From: Desulfuromonadaceae bacterium GWC2_58_13 | Lineage (GTDB): Bacteria > Desulfobacterota > Desulfuromonadia > Desulfuromonadales > Trichloromonadaceae | Direction: 5' to 3' | Length of the DNA stretch: 24,596 nt | Assembly: GCA_001825565.1 (NCBI GenBank) | Contig: MHXM01000052.1 | Coordinates: 7,604 to 32,199 of the forward strand | Shown: positions 1-7,869 of the stretch, in pieces | How positions within the stretch are numbered: position 1 is the stretch's first letter | Layout: every line of letters starts with the position of its first letter | The notes under the pieces: model-generated | Seen by the model: the letters and a program-made list of their open reading frames with translations, nothing else | Databases searched by the model: none | Told to the model about the DNA's origin: nothing | Made by a program: the position numbers and the translations under genes

Positions 1-82
1 GCGTCATGCGTCGTTCCTGGCGCAGTCGGCGGACCTTGAACCCGATCTGCAGTTCTTTTACTTCCTCTCGGATATTTGCCAT
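1..82 (-). CDS. HTH (XRE-type) transcriptional regulator, N-terminal fragment
   Basis: Only the first 27 codons are in the window; the gene runs off the left edge. The minus-strand ATG at 82-80 follows a GAGG Shine-Dalgarno about 8 nt upstream. The peptide begins MANIREEVKELQIGFKV and continues RRLRQERRMT, which matches the lead-in and first helix of an XRE-family helix-turn-helix. In delta-proteobacteria this N-terminus usually belongs to an HTH-plus-cupin regulator, but the cupin part is not visible here, so that is inference. The gene is divergent from the HAD phosphatase gene and has its own plausible promoter. Confidence 0.75.
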   Translation of the reverse strand, partial: MANIREEVKELQIGFKVRRLRQERRMT

Positions 83-109
83 GCTGTTACCTCACCGTTT
101 TTCTTAATG

Positions 110-138
110 TTTTTATCGCGATGGGCGGGTCAAGTCAA
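110..138 (-). promoter_or_regulatory. Candidate sigma-70 promoter for the HTH regulator
   Basis: On the minus strand, TTGACT (138-133) and TAAAAA (115-110) are separated by exactly 17 nt. They lie about 30 nt upstream of the regulator start codon. The -35 matches 5/6 and the -10 matches 4/6 of the consensus. The stretch from 139 to 254, before the phosphatase start, shows only a weak plus-strand candidate (TTGTGT then TAAATT) and no other feature. Confidence 0.4.
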
Positions 139-254
139 GGTATTTGTGGTGTCGCAACGGAGGCCTGCGGGGGATAATTCGTTTCGTCGGTCAACAGGTT
201 GTGTTATCCTGTAAAACATGTAAATTGTTCATGGATGGTGCCGAAGCGGAGTTT

Positions 255-1004
255 ATGACTGCCATTGACAAAAATGATTTGCGGGGGGTTTTCTTCGACC
301 TTGACGGGACTCTGCTCCAGGTTGAGATGAAACATTTCATTCCTGCCTACACACGGGGTTTGGCGGCTTGTTTCGACGATGTTGCCGACCCGAAGCGTTT
401 TGCCGATGTTCTGCTGCGCGCGACTCTGGCTTTGCTGCGGCGGCAGGATGGGACGCGGAGCAACGAGAGCTTTTTCCTGGAAATGGTGGCGGACAGCTTG
501 GACATTGACGCGGAGCTGTACAATCGGCGCCTGCGGCAGTATTGCGGGGACGGCCTGCAGCGACTGGCCTGTTTGGTGCGGCCGCACCCGCTGGCCCGAG
601 ACATTCTTGAGCGATGCAGCCAGGCCGGTCTGCGCGTGGTGCTGGCCACCAACCCGGTTTTCCCCCGGCCCGTAGTCGAGGCACGGATGAACTGGGGAGG
701 CCTGCAGGATTATCCGTTCGAACTGATAACCTCCTACGAAAACAGCAGGTTCTGTAAACCACATCGGGGTTATTTTGCCGACATACTCGAAACCATGGGG
801 CTTTTGCCTGAACAGTGCCTGATGATCGGCAACGATACCGAGCATGACTTGGCGGCCCGGGAGGCCGGGGTGGCCACCTTCCTGGTCGATACCTGGCTGG
901 TGGACCGTTGCGATGGCGTATTCGCCACGGATTATCGCGGCGGACTCGTTGACCTGTATCGATTTGTCGGTGAATTGGGAAACGTGGCTGAATCATTGAC
1001 ATGA
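255..1004 (+). CDS. HAD-superfamily phosphatase
   Basis: A 249-residue cytoplasmic HAD hydrolase. All four HAD motifs are visible: motif I FFDLDGTLL with the nucleophile and acid aspartates near the N-terminus, motif II LATN, motif III lysine in CKPHRGYF, and motif IV IGNDTEHDLAARE. A helical cap lies between motifs I and II, as in phosphoglycolate-phosphatase-like members. The substrate cannot be told from sequence. The frame is open back to 144; I chose the ATG at 255 because it places motif I at the usual distance and follows GCGGAG, although the spacing is short. An ATG at 231 is the alternative. The gene heads a run of plus-strand genes, with a 114-bp gap to the next one. Confidence 0.85.
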   Translation: MTAIDKNDLRGVFFDLDGTLLQVEMKHFIPAYTRGLAACFDDVADPKRFADVLLRATLALLRRQDGTRSNESFFLEMVADSLDIDAELYNRRLRQYCGDGLQRLACLVRPHPLARDILERCSQAGLRVVLATNPVFPRPVVEARMNWGGLQDYPFELITSYENSRFCKPHRGYFADILETMGLLPEQCLMIGNDTEHDLAAREAGVATFLVDTWLVDRCDGVFATDYRGGLVDLYRFVGELGNVAESLT

Positions 1005-1118
1005 TCGTCATTTTTCGTTAATCTGCCTGTATTCCAGCGAGTTGCGGAAAGCTCAGGTTTTCCCTTCACGGCCGGAGGGGCCCGCGGAACCATATCAATC
1101 CACAGCTGGGGAGGAACC

Positions 1119-1388
1119 ATGGCCAGACTTGTTGACAATCCTGATCTTGCCTTTCGTCTTGCGCGGGCGATTGTCTCCGATATTGCCCTGTACAATCAGG
1201 ACAAAGTCAAGGAGGGGATCAAAAAAGACAATATCTTCGACATTCTCGCCGAGGAGCTCGAAGAGGGCCGGGAACATTTCCGCAGCCGGGTTTCTCCCGA
1301 TATGGAGCAGTCGGACCACTTGTTCGACCGGGCGATCGTTGACGTCATGATCAAACAGGCGGGCAAGATCGAAAGCCCGATCTGGTAA
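1119..1388 (+). CDS. Small conserved protein of unknown function
   Basis: An 89-residue acidic, predicted all-helical soluble protein with no signal peptide or membrane segment. The start follows a strong GGGGAGGA ribosome site 4-5 nt upstream. I do not recognise a named domain; similar short proteins upstream of rluD occur in related bacteria as far as I recall, but I cannot confirm this. Its stop codon (1386-1388) directly abuts the ATG of rluD at 1389, so the two are almost certainly co-transcribed and translationally coupled. No function can be assigned. Confidence 0.8.
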   Translation: MARLVDNPDLAFRLARAIVSDIALYNQDKVKEGIKKDNIFDILAEELEEGREHFRSRVSPDMEQSDHLFDRAIVDVMIKQAGKIESPIW

Positions 1389-2375
1389 ATGACGCAAACC
1401 TACCGGTTTTTTTTTGAATTCGGTCGAGCCCCCGAGCGGCTCGACCGGTTTCTGTCCGACTGTCTGCCCGCGCAGTCCCGTTCGCAGCTGAAAAAACTCA
1501 TTGATGATGGACTGGTGCTCCAGGAGGGAGTTTCGGTCAAGGCCAGCCTCAAGCTGAAAGGCGGTGAACAGATTGAAGTCGCGATTCCCCCCGCGACACC
1601 TGCCGAGGCGGTTCCCCAGGAAATTCCCCTGAACATCCTGTATGAAGATCGTCATCTGATTATTGTTGACAAACCGGCCGGGCTGGTGGTCCATCCGGCC
1701 CCCGGTCATTATGAGGGAACGCTGGTGAATGCCCTGCTGCACCATTGCCGGGATCTGGCTGGCATCGGCGGTGAACTGCGGCCGGGGATCGTCCATCGGC
1801 TTGACAAGGATACCTCGGGGGTGATGGTTGCGACCAAGGACGACGCCACCCATCAGCATCTGGCGGCCCAGTTCAAGATCCACTCGATCACCCGCCGCTA
1901 CCTGGCCCTGGTTTACGGGGTGCCGGAGGCCTCTGCCGGGACCGTTGATTCGCCGATCGGCCGCCATCCGGTGCAGCGCAAGAAAATGAGTGGGCAGAGC
2001 CGTAGCGGACGACGGGCGGTGACCCACTGGCGGGTGCTGCGACGATACCCACTGGACCGGCTGGCCCTGGTGGAACTGACGCTTGAGACTGGCCGCACCC
2101 ACCAGATCCGGGTCCACTTTTCGGAGATGGGACTCCCCATTGTCGGCGACCCGGTTTATGGGAGTTCCAGTCGGGCCAAGACGCTGGCTGATCCTGAACT
2201 TCGGCAGCGAGTGCAACAGTTGCAGCGCCAGTTTCTGCACGCCCGGGTGCTGGGGTTCGTTCATCCGCAAACCGGCCAATATCTGGAATTTGAAAGTCCA
2301 ATGCCTGCTGATCTCAATGAAATCATCGGATATCTTGATGACAAATACCGGTCATCGTCTGAAACCGGCTTTTAG
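1389..2375 (+). CDS. rluD: Ribosomal large-subunit pseudouridine synthase D (RluD family)
   Basis: A 328-residue protein with an N-terminal S4 RNA-binding domain (about residues 13-75) followed by the RluA-family catalytic domain. The signature HRLDKDTSG holds the catalytic aspartate at residue 139, and GRTHQIRVHF is the conserved C-terminal catalytic-domain motif. The family converts uridines to pseudouridine in 23S rRNA helix 69 (1911, 1915 and 1917 in E. coli), which aids ribosome assembly and termination. The start is the ATG immediately after the upstream stop codon; no separate Shine-Dalgarno is obvious, consistent with coupling. The downstream pgeF homologue is often adjacent to rluD in other bacteria, which supports both calls. 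Confidence 0.95.
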   Translation: MTQTYRFFFEFGRAPERLDRFLSDCLPAQSRSQLKKLIDDGLVLQEGVSVKASLKLKGGEQIEVAIPPATPAEAVPQEIPLNILYEDRHLIIVDKPAGLVVHPAPGHYEGTLVNALLHHCRDLAGIGGELRPGIVHRLDKDTSGVMVATKDDATHQHLAAQFKIHSITRRYLALVYGVPEASAGTVDSPIGRHPVQRKKMSGQSRSGRRAVTHWRVLRRYPLDRLALVELTLETGRTHQIRVHFSEMGLPIVGDPVYGSSSRAKTLADPELRQRVQQLQRQFLHARVLGFVHPQTGQYLEFESPMPADLNEIIGYLDDKYRSSSETGF

Positions 2376-2416
2376 GGAAGGCCCAGGCCGCATTCATCTG
2401 GAGTATTGAGGTACCT

Positions 2417-3211
2417 ATGAAACACGTCAAGCAGGGGAAAATTCACTATCTACAGCCCTCATGGGGCGAGTTTCCGGCCGTTCGCGCCGGGTTTACCACA
2501 CGAAACGGAGGGGTCAGCCGCCCCCCCTACAATTCGCTGAATCTCGGGTTCAATACCGACGATGCCCGCTACAACGTCGATGGCAACCGTTCGACCCTGG
2601 CCAGAGCCTTCGATCTGCCGCCCCATCAACTGCTGACGGTTAAACAGGTGCATGGCACCGATGTTCTGGTCCTTGACCAGACCAACCCGGATCTCTCGCA
2701 TTTTCTGAGTGTCGAATGCGACGCCGTGATCACCGATCAGCCGGGCATCATGATTGGAGTTCTGGTCGCCGACTGCTACCCGGTGCTGCTCTATGCCCCC
2801 GGCAAAAAGGCGGCCGGAGTGGTTCATGTCGGCTGGCGCGGCGCGGCGGCAGGTATTCTGAAAAAAACGGTACAGGCCATGCAGGTCAGCTTCGGCTGCA
2901 ACCCGGGGGATCTTCTCGCTGCCGTGGGTCCGGGTATCGGCGCCCACAAATACGAGGTAGACCGCCAGGTGCGCGACGCTTTTCGCCAGGGAACCGGTCA
3001 CTGGGAATCGATTGCCGAAGAAGTGGCGCTTGGCAATTGGCACCTCGATCTGCGGAAAAGCTGCCTGCTCCAACTGGCGGACGCCGGGCTTCCGGCCGCT
3101 GGCCTGAGTGCCGCCGACGAGTGTACCTGCTGCCATCGGGAAACACTCTTTTCCTATCGGCGCGACGGTGGGAAAACCGGGCGGCAGCTCGGTTTTATGA
3201 TCCTGGGTTGA
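2417..3211 (+). CDS. pgeF: Peptidoglycan editing factor / YfiH-family multicopper-like protein
   Basis: A 264-residue YfiH (Cu-oxidase_4) family protein. The conserved metal/active-site set is visible: His79 in VKQVHGTDV, Cys120 in VADCYPVLL and His137 in VVHVGWRGAA, plus GPGIG and the C-terminal DECTCC and SYRRDGG motifs. In E. coli the homologue PgeF hydrolyses wrongly built UDP-MurNAc-L-Ser and so keeps L-Ala in position one of the stem peptide; other members show purine nucleoside phosphorylase or adenosine deaminase activity, so exact activity is inferred. A GAGG ribosome site precedes the ATG. It lies 41 bp after rluD, likely in one operon, and is followed by a strong hairpin. Confidence 0.92.
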   Translation: MKHVKQGKIHYLQPSWGEFPAVRAGFTTRNGGVSRPPYNSLNLGFNTDDARYNVDGNRSTLARAFDLPPHQLLTVKQVHGTDVLVLDQTNPDLSHFLSVECDAVITDQPGIMIGVLVADCYPVLLYAPGKKAAGVVHVGWRGAAAGILKKTVQAMQVSFGCNPGDLLAAVGPGIGAHKYEVDRQVRDAFRQGTGHWESIAEEVALGNWHLDLRKSCLLQLADAGLPAAGLSAADECTCCHRETLFSYRRDGGKTGRQLGFMILG

Positions 3212-3221
3212 ATGTTTTTCC

Positions 3222-3257
3222 GCAAGCGCCAGCGTTTTGACCGACGCTGGCGCTTGC
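3222..3257. terminator. Strong hairpin after pgeF, probable 3' end structure
   Basis: A perfect 14-bp inverted repeat (arms 3222-3235 and 3244-3257, 8-nt loop) starts 11 nt after the pgeF stop. The stem is GC-rich. No U-tract follows on either strand; a T5 run lies just before the left arm at 3215-3219. It therefore is not a textbook intrinsic terminator. It could be a Rho-independent terminator lacking U-tract dependence, or an mRNA-stabilising end. Confidence 0.55.
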
Positions 3258-3275
3258 TCCAGTTTGGATTAGGTG

Positions 3276-3311
3276 TTTTCCCCACAGCTAAATACACAAT
3301 TTCCCGCATTG
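3276..3311 (+). repeat. 36-bp element, copy 1 (upstream of STAND-SARP regulator gene)
   Basis: By eye, this stretch matches 7807-7842 at 27 of 36 positions without gaps. The shared parts are T3, CCCCACAG, AAATAC, TT, CCG and ATTG. It lies 108 bp before the STAND-SARP start codon. The dyad of copy 2 is largely degraded here. Placement in non-coding DNA near regulator genes suggests a binding site for a regulator of this cluster; that role is inference. Confidence 0.5.
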
Positions 3312-3418
3312 CGCCCCCCCTTGGTCTGAATTACCATTCATTATTAATCTTTTGCTGCCAAATTGACGGTTCTGTCTGCCTAGCTCCTGCCAGGGATGCG
3401 GTCTGGCGCCTTTCCTCT

Positions 3419-6400
3419 ATGAACAGTTCGTTCCCGCAGCGACTTTCGGCCATCAAGTTTTACCCACCCCCGGTTGATCCCGGGCGGCATCTGCCGAGGA
3501 TTCGGGTGGTCGACCTGTTGCAGCGGGCTGAAGACCGGGGCCGACGGATTTTTTTTATCCAGGCCCAGGCCGGGCAGGGGAAAACCAATCTGGCGAGTCA
3601 ATACCTGGCCAGAACCGCCGTGCCCTTTGCCTGGTATCAGGTGGGGCCGGAAGATCGGGATACGGTTTTTCTTTTCTCGTCCTTGCTTGCCTGCCTGCGC
3701 AACGCCCTTGACCGGTTTCGGTCGCCGCTTCTGGAACAAATGCTCGAAAAAGGTGAATTGGCTGCCGTTGACGCCGCCCGGGTCGCCGAAATTCTGGCGG
3801 CCGATCTCGCCAAAGTACTTCCCCCCCAATTCTGTCTGGTTTTCGACGATCTGCACCTGCTGGAAGGCTCCGCTTCCAGTCTCGCCTTTATCGGTGCCCT
3901 GCTTTCCGCGGCGCCGGCCGGTTTCCGGATTCTTCTCCTGTCCCGCTGGACCTGTCCCGATCTGATCGCCGGGAGGCCGGTGGAGGTTCTGGATAATAAA
4001 GACCTGGCTTTGACCCGGGCGGAAATTGCCGAACTGTACAACCGATTTCTGCAGATTCCCCTGTCCGGCGAAATGGGCGACCTGCTGTATCGTCGGACCG
4101 AAGGATGGATCATGGGGCTGGTTCTGCTGGGCCAGTTCCTGATCCGAGAAGGCGCCGGCGAAGTTGGCGCCCGGCTTGACGGACTCGACAGATTTCAGCA
4201 GGAGCGGGCCGTCGACTATTTCAGGGAAGAAATCCTCGATGGTTTATCGCACAACCTGAAAGAAGCTCTGCTGAAACTTTCACTCCTTGAAGAAATTCCG
4301 GTTCTCCTGGCCGAGCGGATCGCCTGCGACAGTAATGTGCAGCAGGGACTCGAACTGTTGGTGCGGCAGAATCTGTTTGTCCGGCCTCACGTGAATGGAA
4401 AGACGTTCACCCTCCACCACTTGTTTCGCGATGCCCTGAGAACCATGGCGGGGCAATTGCTGACCGATGCCGAACGCAAGGCAACCCTGGCCCAGGCGGC
4501 GGCCTGGTATCTCGCCGAGGGAGGCGCGGAAGAGTCGCTGTGGTATTTTGCCGGCGCCCGGGATTATGTGTCGCTGCAGCAGCAGATGCGGCAGGTTGGG
4601 TTGACTCTGCTGGCGAAAAACCGGACGCTCACCCTGAAGGCGATTTTGCTGCAGATACCCGACGAAGACATCCATCGGCATCCGTGGCTGGCATATTTTC
4701 GTGGCATGATAGAAATGGAATCCGCTTCGCCGGCGGCTCTGGGCCATCTCGAAAAAGCCCGGAATGGATTCACCCGCGATGCGGATTCTCTGGGCGAACT
4801 GTTGTCGACGTCCCAGCAGGTGTTTTTTCACCTGATGATCGACGGCCGGTTCAACCTTGCTGTTTCTTTGCTTGAACGGGCCGATGCGCTGTTTTCCGAC
4901 CTGGCCGCGGAACTCGATGTGGTGTCGCGGATTCAGGTCGCGCAAATTCTCGCCATGGGCCATTACTTTCTTTTTGCGGACCGGGTACGGGTTGAACGGT
5001 ATTCGAGCCAAGCCTGGCAGTTGGCGGCCACAAACAACCTTGACAATTTTCTGGCCGGGATCACCATTATTCGTGGTTATCAACAAGCGGTGCTGGGAAA
5101 CTGGGGCGGTTTCAGAAGCATGGCCGAAAAGGCCTTCTCGTTGCTTGGGAGTCCCCGGGTCAATGCCATAAATAAACTGTTTATTCGTCTCATGCAGATC
5201 AATCTGTTGAGTCTTGAGGGGGATTTCGTCAATTATTCACGGCAGCGCAAGGTTATAGAACAGATTTTCGAACATGATCTGCTGACCATGACGACCGTCG
5301 GCCCCTTGTTCTGGGTGCTCGATATCGACATGGCGATTAGCGAAAACCGGTTGAATGATGCCATGAACTTCGTGCAGCTGGGTTTGTGTTCCGGCTATGC
5401 CTCCGAGAACCCCCATTTGCGCAGTCAATACCTGCAGTATCATGCTTTTCTGCTGACGCTTGAAGGTAAAAACGATGAAGCCCTGGAGTGTATCGACGAG
5501 TCGCTGCGCCTGAGAGGCGAAGCCGGTGGGTGTCTTTTTACGGCAATTAATCAGATGATCCTCGGTTCGACCTGCGCGCAACTTGGCAACACGGATCGTG
5601 CCGAAGATCTGTTGGGTCGGGCGATCTCCGAATGTGAAGCAATCGATGAAAAATTTACCCGGGTAAGCGCCTATGCTTTTCGGGGGATGCTGCGACTCGA
5701 TTCAGGGCGCGCCGAGGAAGGGCGAAGCGATATCGAGAACGCCCTGCGACTTATGAAGGACAATGGGCTGGATAATTTTTACCTGGCCACGCCAATGATA
5801 TTGGAAACTTTTCTTTGCGCCGCGGTTCGCCTGGGGGTGGAGCGGGACCATGCCCGAAAACTGGCTGCCCGAAAGCTGGGCCTTGCCGTTCTCGACAAGG
5901 GCCGAGCGATTCCTCTTCTGCGGATAGGTACGCTGGGAGCCTTGGTGGTCCGTTTCGGATCCCGCGCGGAAATCCGCGAAGAAGGATGGAGCCCGGCCCA
6001 GCGCGAGTTCTGGGCGCACCTGCTGACCTCGCCGGGACTCTGTATCAACCAGGAACAAATGCAACTTGCCCTTTGGCCGGAGAGTTCGACGGATAAGTCT
6101 CGGGCCAGCTTCGACACCCTGTTATCGCGGCTTCGGCGGGTTCTCGATGCCGTCTGTTACCCACGGCAGGCCAAATATTATCTGCCCATGCAGCGGAAGA
6201 TGCTCTGCCTGGACAACTGCCAGCTCGATGCCGGAATTTTCGCCGAGCGGATCCGGGCCGGTCTCAGGATGTTCCAGCAGAAAAATTTCTGGCAAGCCGG
6301 CAACGAGCTGTATCCGGCGCTACAGCTTTGGCGGGGCGATTATCTGAAACACAGTCCGGTAGACGATAATCTGGTCGCCGAGCGGCGTTCCGAGCTGGAG

Positions 6401-6673
6401 CGGCTGTATCTCGAAGGTTCCCTGGCCTGGATGACGATTCTGGCGGAAGGTGGCGATTGCGAGGAAGCCATCGAGGTGGTTTCCGTCGCGCTCAGGCATG
6501 ACCCGACCAACCATGCCCTGGTCAAGGGATTGTATGATCTGCATATCCGCTCCGGCGATTCGGTAAAGGCAAATGCCGTGGTCGGCCTTTACCGCAAGGC
6601 ATTGTCCCGCGAAGCTTATTCGACCCATGAAATTGAGGAAATAATCGATTCGCTGTGGGAAATTAATTCTTGA
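3419..6673 (+). CDS. MalT-like STAND ATPase with C-terminal SARP (winged-helix plus BTAD) regulator
   Basis: A 1084-residue transcriptional regulator. Residues about 40-150 form a nucleotide-binding domain with Walker A AQAGQGKT (49-56) and Walker B CLVFDDLHLLE (aspartates 143-144), as in MalT-type STAND proteins. A helical arm with RRTEGWIMGLVL follows, then a long TPR-like helical region to about residue 830. Residues 834-930 resemble an OmpR/PhoB winged helix (INQEQMQLALWPE, LLSRLRRVLDA), and 934-1084 a BTAD domain. MalT normally ends in a LuxR HTH, so this is the SARP variant. Such proteins oligomerise on ATP and an inducer to activate promoters; the inducer is unknown. The frame is open back to 3212, but the first 69 codons cover a hairpin and a repeat and look non-coding, so I chose ATG 3419. 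No clear Shine-Dalgarno precedes it, so the start is uncertain. Confidence 0.88.
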   Translation: MNSSFPQRLSAIKFYPPPVDPGRHLPRIRVVDLLQRAEDRGRRIFFIQAQAGQGKTNLASQYLARTAVPFAWYQVGPEDRDTVFLFSSLLACLRNALDRFRSPLLEQMLEKGELAAVDAARVAEILAADLAKVLPPQFCLVFDDLHLLEGSASSLAFIGALLSAAPAGFRILLLSRWTCPDLIAGRPVEVLDNKDLALTRAEIAELYNRFLQIPLSGEMGDLLYRRTEGWIMGLVLLGQFLIREGAGEVGARLDGLDRFQQERAVDYFREEILDGLSHNLKEALLKLSLLEEIPVLLAERIACDSNVQQGLELLVRQNLFVRPHVNGKTFTLHHLFRDALRTMAGQLLTDAERKATLAQAAAWYLAEGGAEESLWYFAGARDYVSLQQQMRQVGLTLLAKNRTLTLKAILLQIPDEDIHRHPWLAYFRGMIEMESASPAALGHLEKARNGFTRDADSLGELLSTSQQVFFHLMIDGRFNLAVSLLERADALFSDLAAELDVVSRIQVAQILAMGHYFLFADRVRVERYSSQAWQLAATNNLDNFLAGITIIRGYQQAVLGNWGGFRSMAEKAFSLLGSPRVNAINKLFIRLMQINLLSLEGDFVNYSRQRKVIEQIFEHDLLTMTTVGPLFWVLDIDMAISENRLNDAMNFVQLGLCSGYASENPHLRSQYLQYHAFLLTLEGKNDEALECIDESLRLRGEAGGCLFTAINQMILGSTCAQLGNTDRAEDLLGRAISECEAIDEKFTRVSAYAFRGMLRLDSGRAEEGRSDIENALRLMKDNGLDNFYLATPMILETFLCAAVRLGVERDHARKLAARKLGLAVLDKGRAIPLLRIGTLGALVVRFGSRAEIREEGWSPAQREFWAHLLTSPGLCINQEQMQLALWPESSTDKSRASFDTLLSRLRRVLDAVCYPRQAKYYLPMQRKMLCLDNCQLDAGIFAERIRAGLRMFQQKNFWQAGNELYPALQLWRGDYLKHSPVDDNLVAERRSELERLYLEGSLAWMTILAEGGDCEEAIEVVSVALRHDPTNHALVKGLYDLHIRSGDSVKANAVVGLYRKALSREAYSTHEIEEIIDSLWEINS

Positions 6674-6779
6674 AGGCGAATTTTTCACGAGGAAGTTGTT
6701 CTCCTGTAAGAAATTTGTCAGGAATCGTATGTATTATGCCTGTATTGACTTAATTTGAAGATGCGGGGGAGTGAGGCTC

Positions 6780-7001
6780 ATGGAACAGCTCTGTTCACAT
6801 TATGAAAAATGCTGTTTTTTCAGCAAATACGGTAGCCGGAGCAGCCGGATGTGGAAAAATCTTATTTCACTCTATTGCCGAGGGGGATTGATGCCGCTCT
6901 GTTGGCGGTATCAACGGTATGCCGAGGGCGGTTTTTGCCCCGATGAGGAAGTGATGCCGAATGGGGAAAAGATTCCCGAGCCGTTTGAGTCGCTGCCCTG
7001 A
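6780..7001 (+). CDS. Small cysteine-rich protein of unknown function
   Basis: A 73-residue protein with six cysteines in a spaced pattern: C5 in MEQLC, C11-C12 followed by FF, then SLYC, MPLC and GGFC. The ATG at 6780 follows GGGGGAG at 8 nt, better than the in-frame GTG at 6771. The layout (C-x5-CC-FF, later YC-RGG and CWRYQ, then a hydrophilic PNGEKIPEP tail) resembles small proteins I recall beside signalling genes in Geobacter relatives, but no family name comes to mind. The cysteines could bind a metal or Fe-S cluster; this is inference. It sits 106 bp after the STAND regulator and 139 bp before the response regulator on the same strand. Confidence 0.7.
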   Translation: MEQLCSHYEKCCFFSKYGSRSSRMWKNLISLYCRGGLMPLCWRYQRYAEGGFCPDEEVMPNGEKIPEPFESLP

Positions 7002-7059
7002 TCCGCAATTAGAGGCAATTCAAGATGGTTCTTTTCGTATATGTAAAAATAGTGAAGTG

Positions 7060-7088
7060 TTGACACGATTGGAGGCAGTCGCCATAGT
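7060..7088 (+). promoter_or_regulatory. Candidate sigma-70 promoter for the response regulator
   Basis: A perfect -35 hexamer TTGACA (7060-7065) is followed after 17 nt by CATAGT (7083-7088, 4/6 match). Transcription would start near 7095, leaving a leader of about 45 nt before the response-regulator ATG at 7141. This suggests the regulator can be expressed independently of the upstream genes. Confidence 0.5.
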
Positions 7089-7140
7089 GAGTTTGCAGAG
7101 TCATTAATCGGGCAATTCGTTTGACAAGCGAGGGCAGTGG

Positions 7141-7788
7141 ATGGGGACGGGTATTCTTTACGTCGATGATCACGAAGTTTTTCACGAATGTGTTCGTCAC
7201 ATGTTCAGCCTGCGCGTGGATATGAGCATTCTGGCCATTGCCAGCAATGGTCAGAGCGCGGTTCGCTTGGCCGGAGAACTGCGGCCGGACGTGGTGGTCA
7301 TGGATGTCCGCCTGCCGGGCCTCAACGGTATTGAAGCGACCCGCAAGATTCTCGAAAATTATCCGAAAATAAAAGTGATCGGGCTATCCGGTTATACCGA
7401 TCGGCAGACCGTTCTGGCCATGATCAAGGCCGGTGCCAGTGGCTACGTGGTCAAAGAGGCCGCCTTTGGCGAACTCATCCAGGCCATTGAAGCAGTGGTT
7501 GCCGGCAAGATGTATCTGAGCCCGGGGATCACCTCGGTCATGATCGAAGAACTGATCGCTCCGGCTCAGTCCGAAGGGTCGGCCGCTGGCTCCATTCTAT
7601 CGCCACGGGAACGGGAGGTTTTGCGGTTGGTGGCCGAAGGTCTTTCGTCCAAGGAGATCGCCGATCGCCTGTGTGTCAGCCCTAAAACCATTGAAACCCA
7701 CCGTGCCAGGATCATGAAAAAATTGGGGCTGAGAAATTTTGTCGATTTGGTGAAATACGCCGTTCGGGAAGGTCTGACCAGTCTCTAG
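7141..7788 (+). CDS. NarL/FixJ-family response regulator
   Basis: A 215-residue two-component response regulator. The receiver domain (about 1-120) has the acidic pair D9-D10, phospho-acceptor D55 in VVVMDVRLPG, switch residue S83 and K105 in YVVKEAAF. The output is a LuxR-type HTH (about 150-212) with LSPREREVLRLVAEG and SPKTIETHRARIMKKLG. All phosphorylation residues are intact. The ATG is preceded by GCGAGGG at a good distance. No histidine kinase is adjacent, so it is an orphan within this window. Length and layout match the NarL/UvrY/GacA class. It probably binds dyad sites; the dyad at 7824-7839 just downstream is a candidate target. Confidence 0.95.
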   Translation: MGTGILYVDDHEVFHECVRHMFSLRVDMSILAIASNGQSAVRLAGELRPDVVVMDVRLPGLNGIEATRKILENYPKIKVIGLSGYTDRQTVLAMIKAGASGYVVKEAAFGELIQAIEAVVAGKMYLSPGITSVMIEELIAPAQSEGSAAGSILSPREREVLRLVAEGLSSKEIADRLCVSPKTIETHRARIMKKLGLRNFVDLVKYAVREGLTSL

Positions 7789-7806
7789 GAAGAGGGGCTA
7801 TACGGG

Positions 7807-7842
7807 TTTCCCCCACAGGAAAATACGGAGTTCTCCGGATTG
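7807..7842 (+). repeat. 36-bp element, copy 2, containing a dyad
   Basis: This is the second copy of the element at 3276-3311. It contains the dyad TACGGA-N4-TCCGGA (7824-7839), with a core of CGGAG-TT-CTCCG. A possible -10 box TATATT (7859-7864) lies 17 nt after its end, so the right end of the element occupies the -35 position. That is the arrangement expected for an activator that contacts sigma at a class-II site. It lies 18 bp after the response-regulator stop. Confidence 0.5.
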
Positions 7843-7869
7843 AATCTAAGAGGCGGAATATATTAAAGT

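Noticed and set aside
1095..2279. 394-codon open frame on the minus strand
   Set aside because: It is antisense to the small conserved gene and rluD, both firmly supported, and shows no domain.
3212..3418. 69-codon N-terminal extension of the STAND-SARP regulator
   Set aside because: It would begin directly after the pgeF stop and translate across the 14-bp hairpin and the 36-bp element; the family begins near the residues encoded at 3419.
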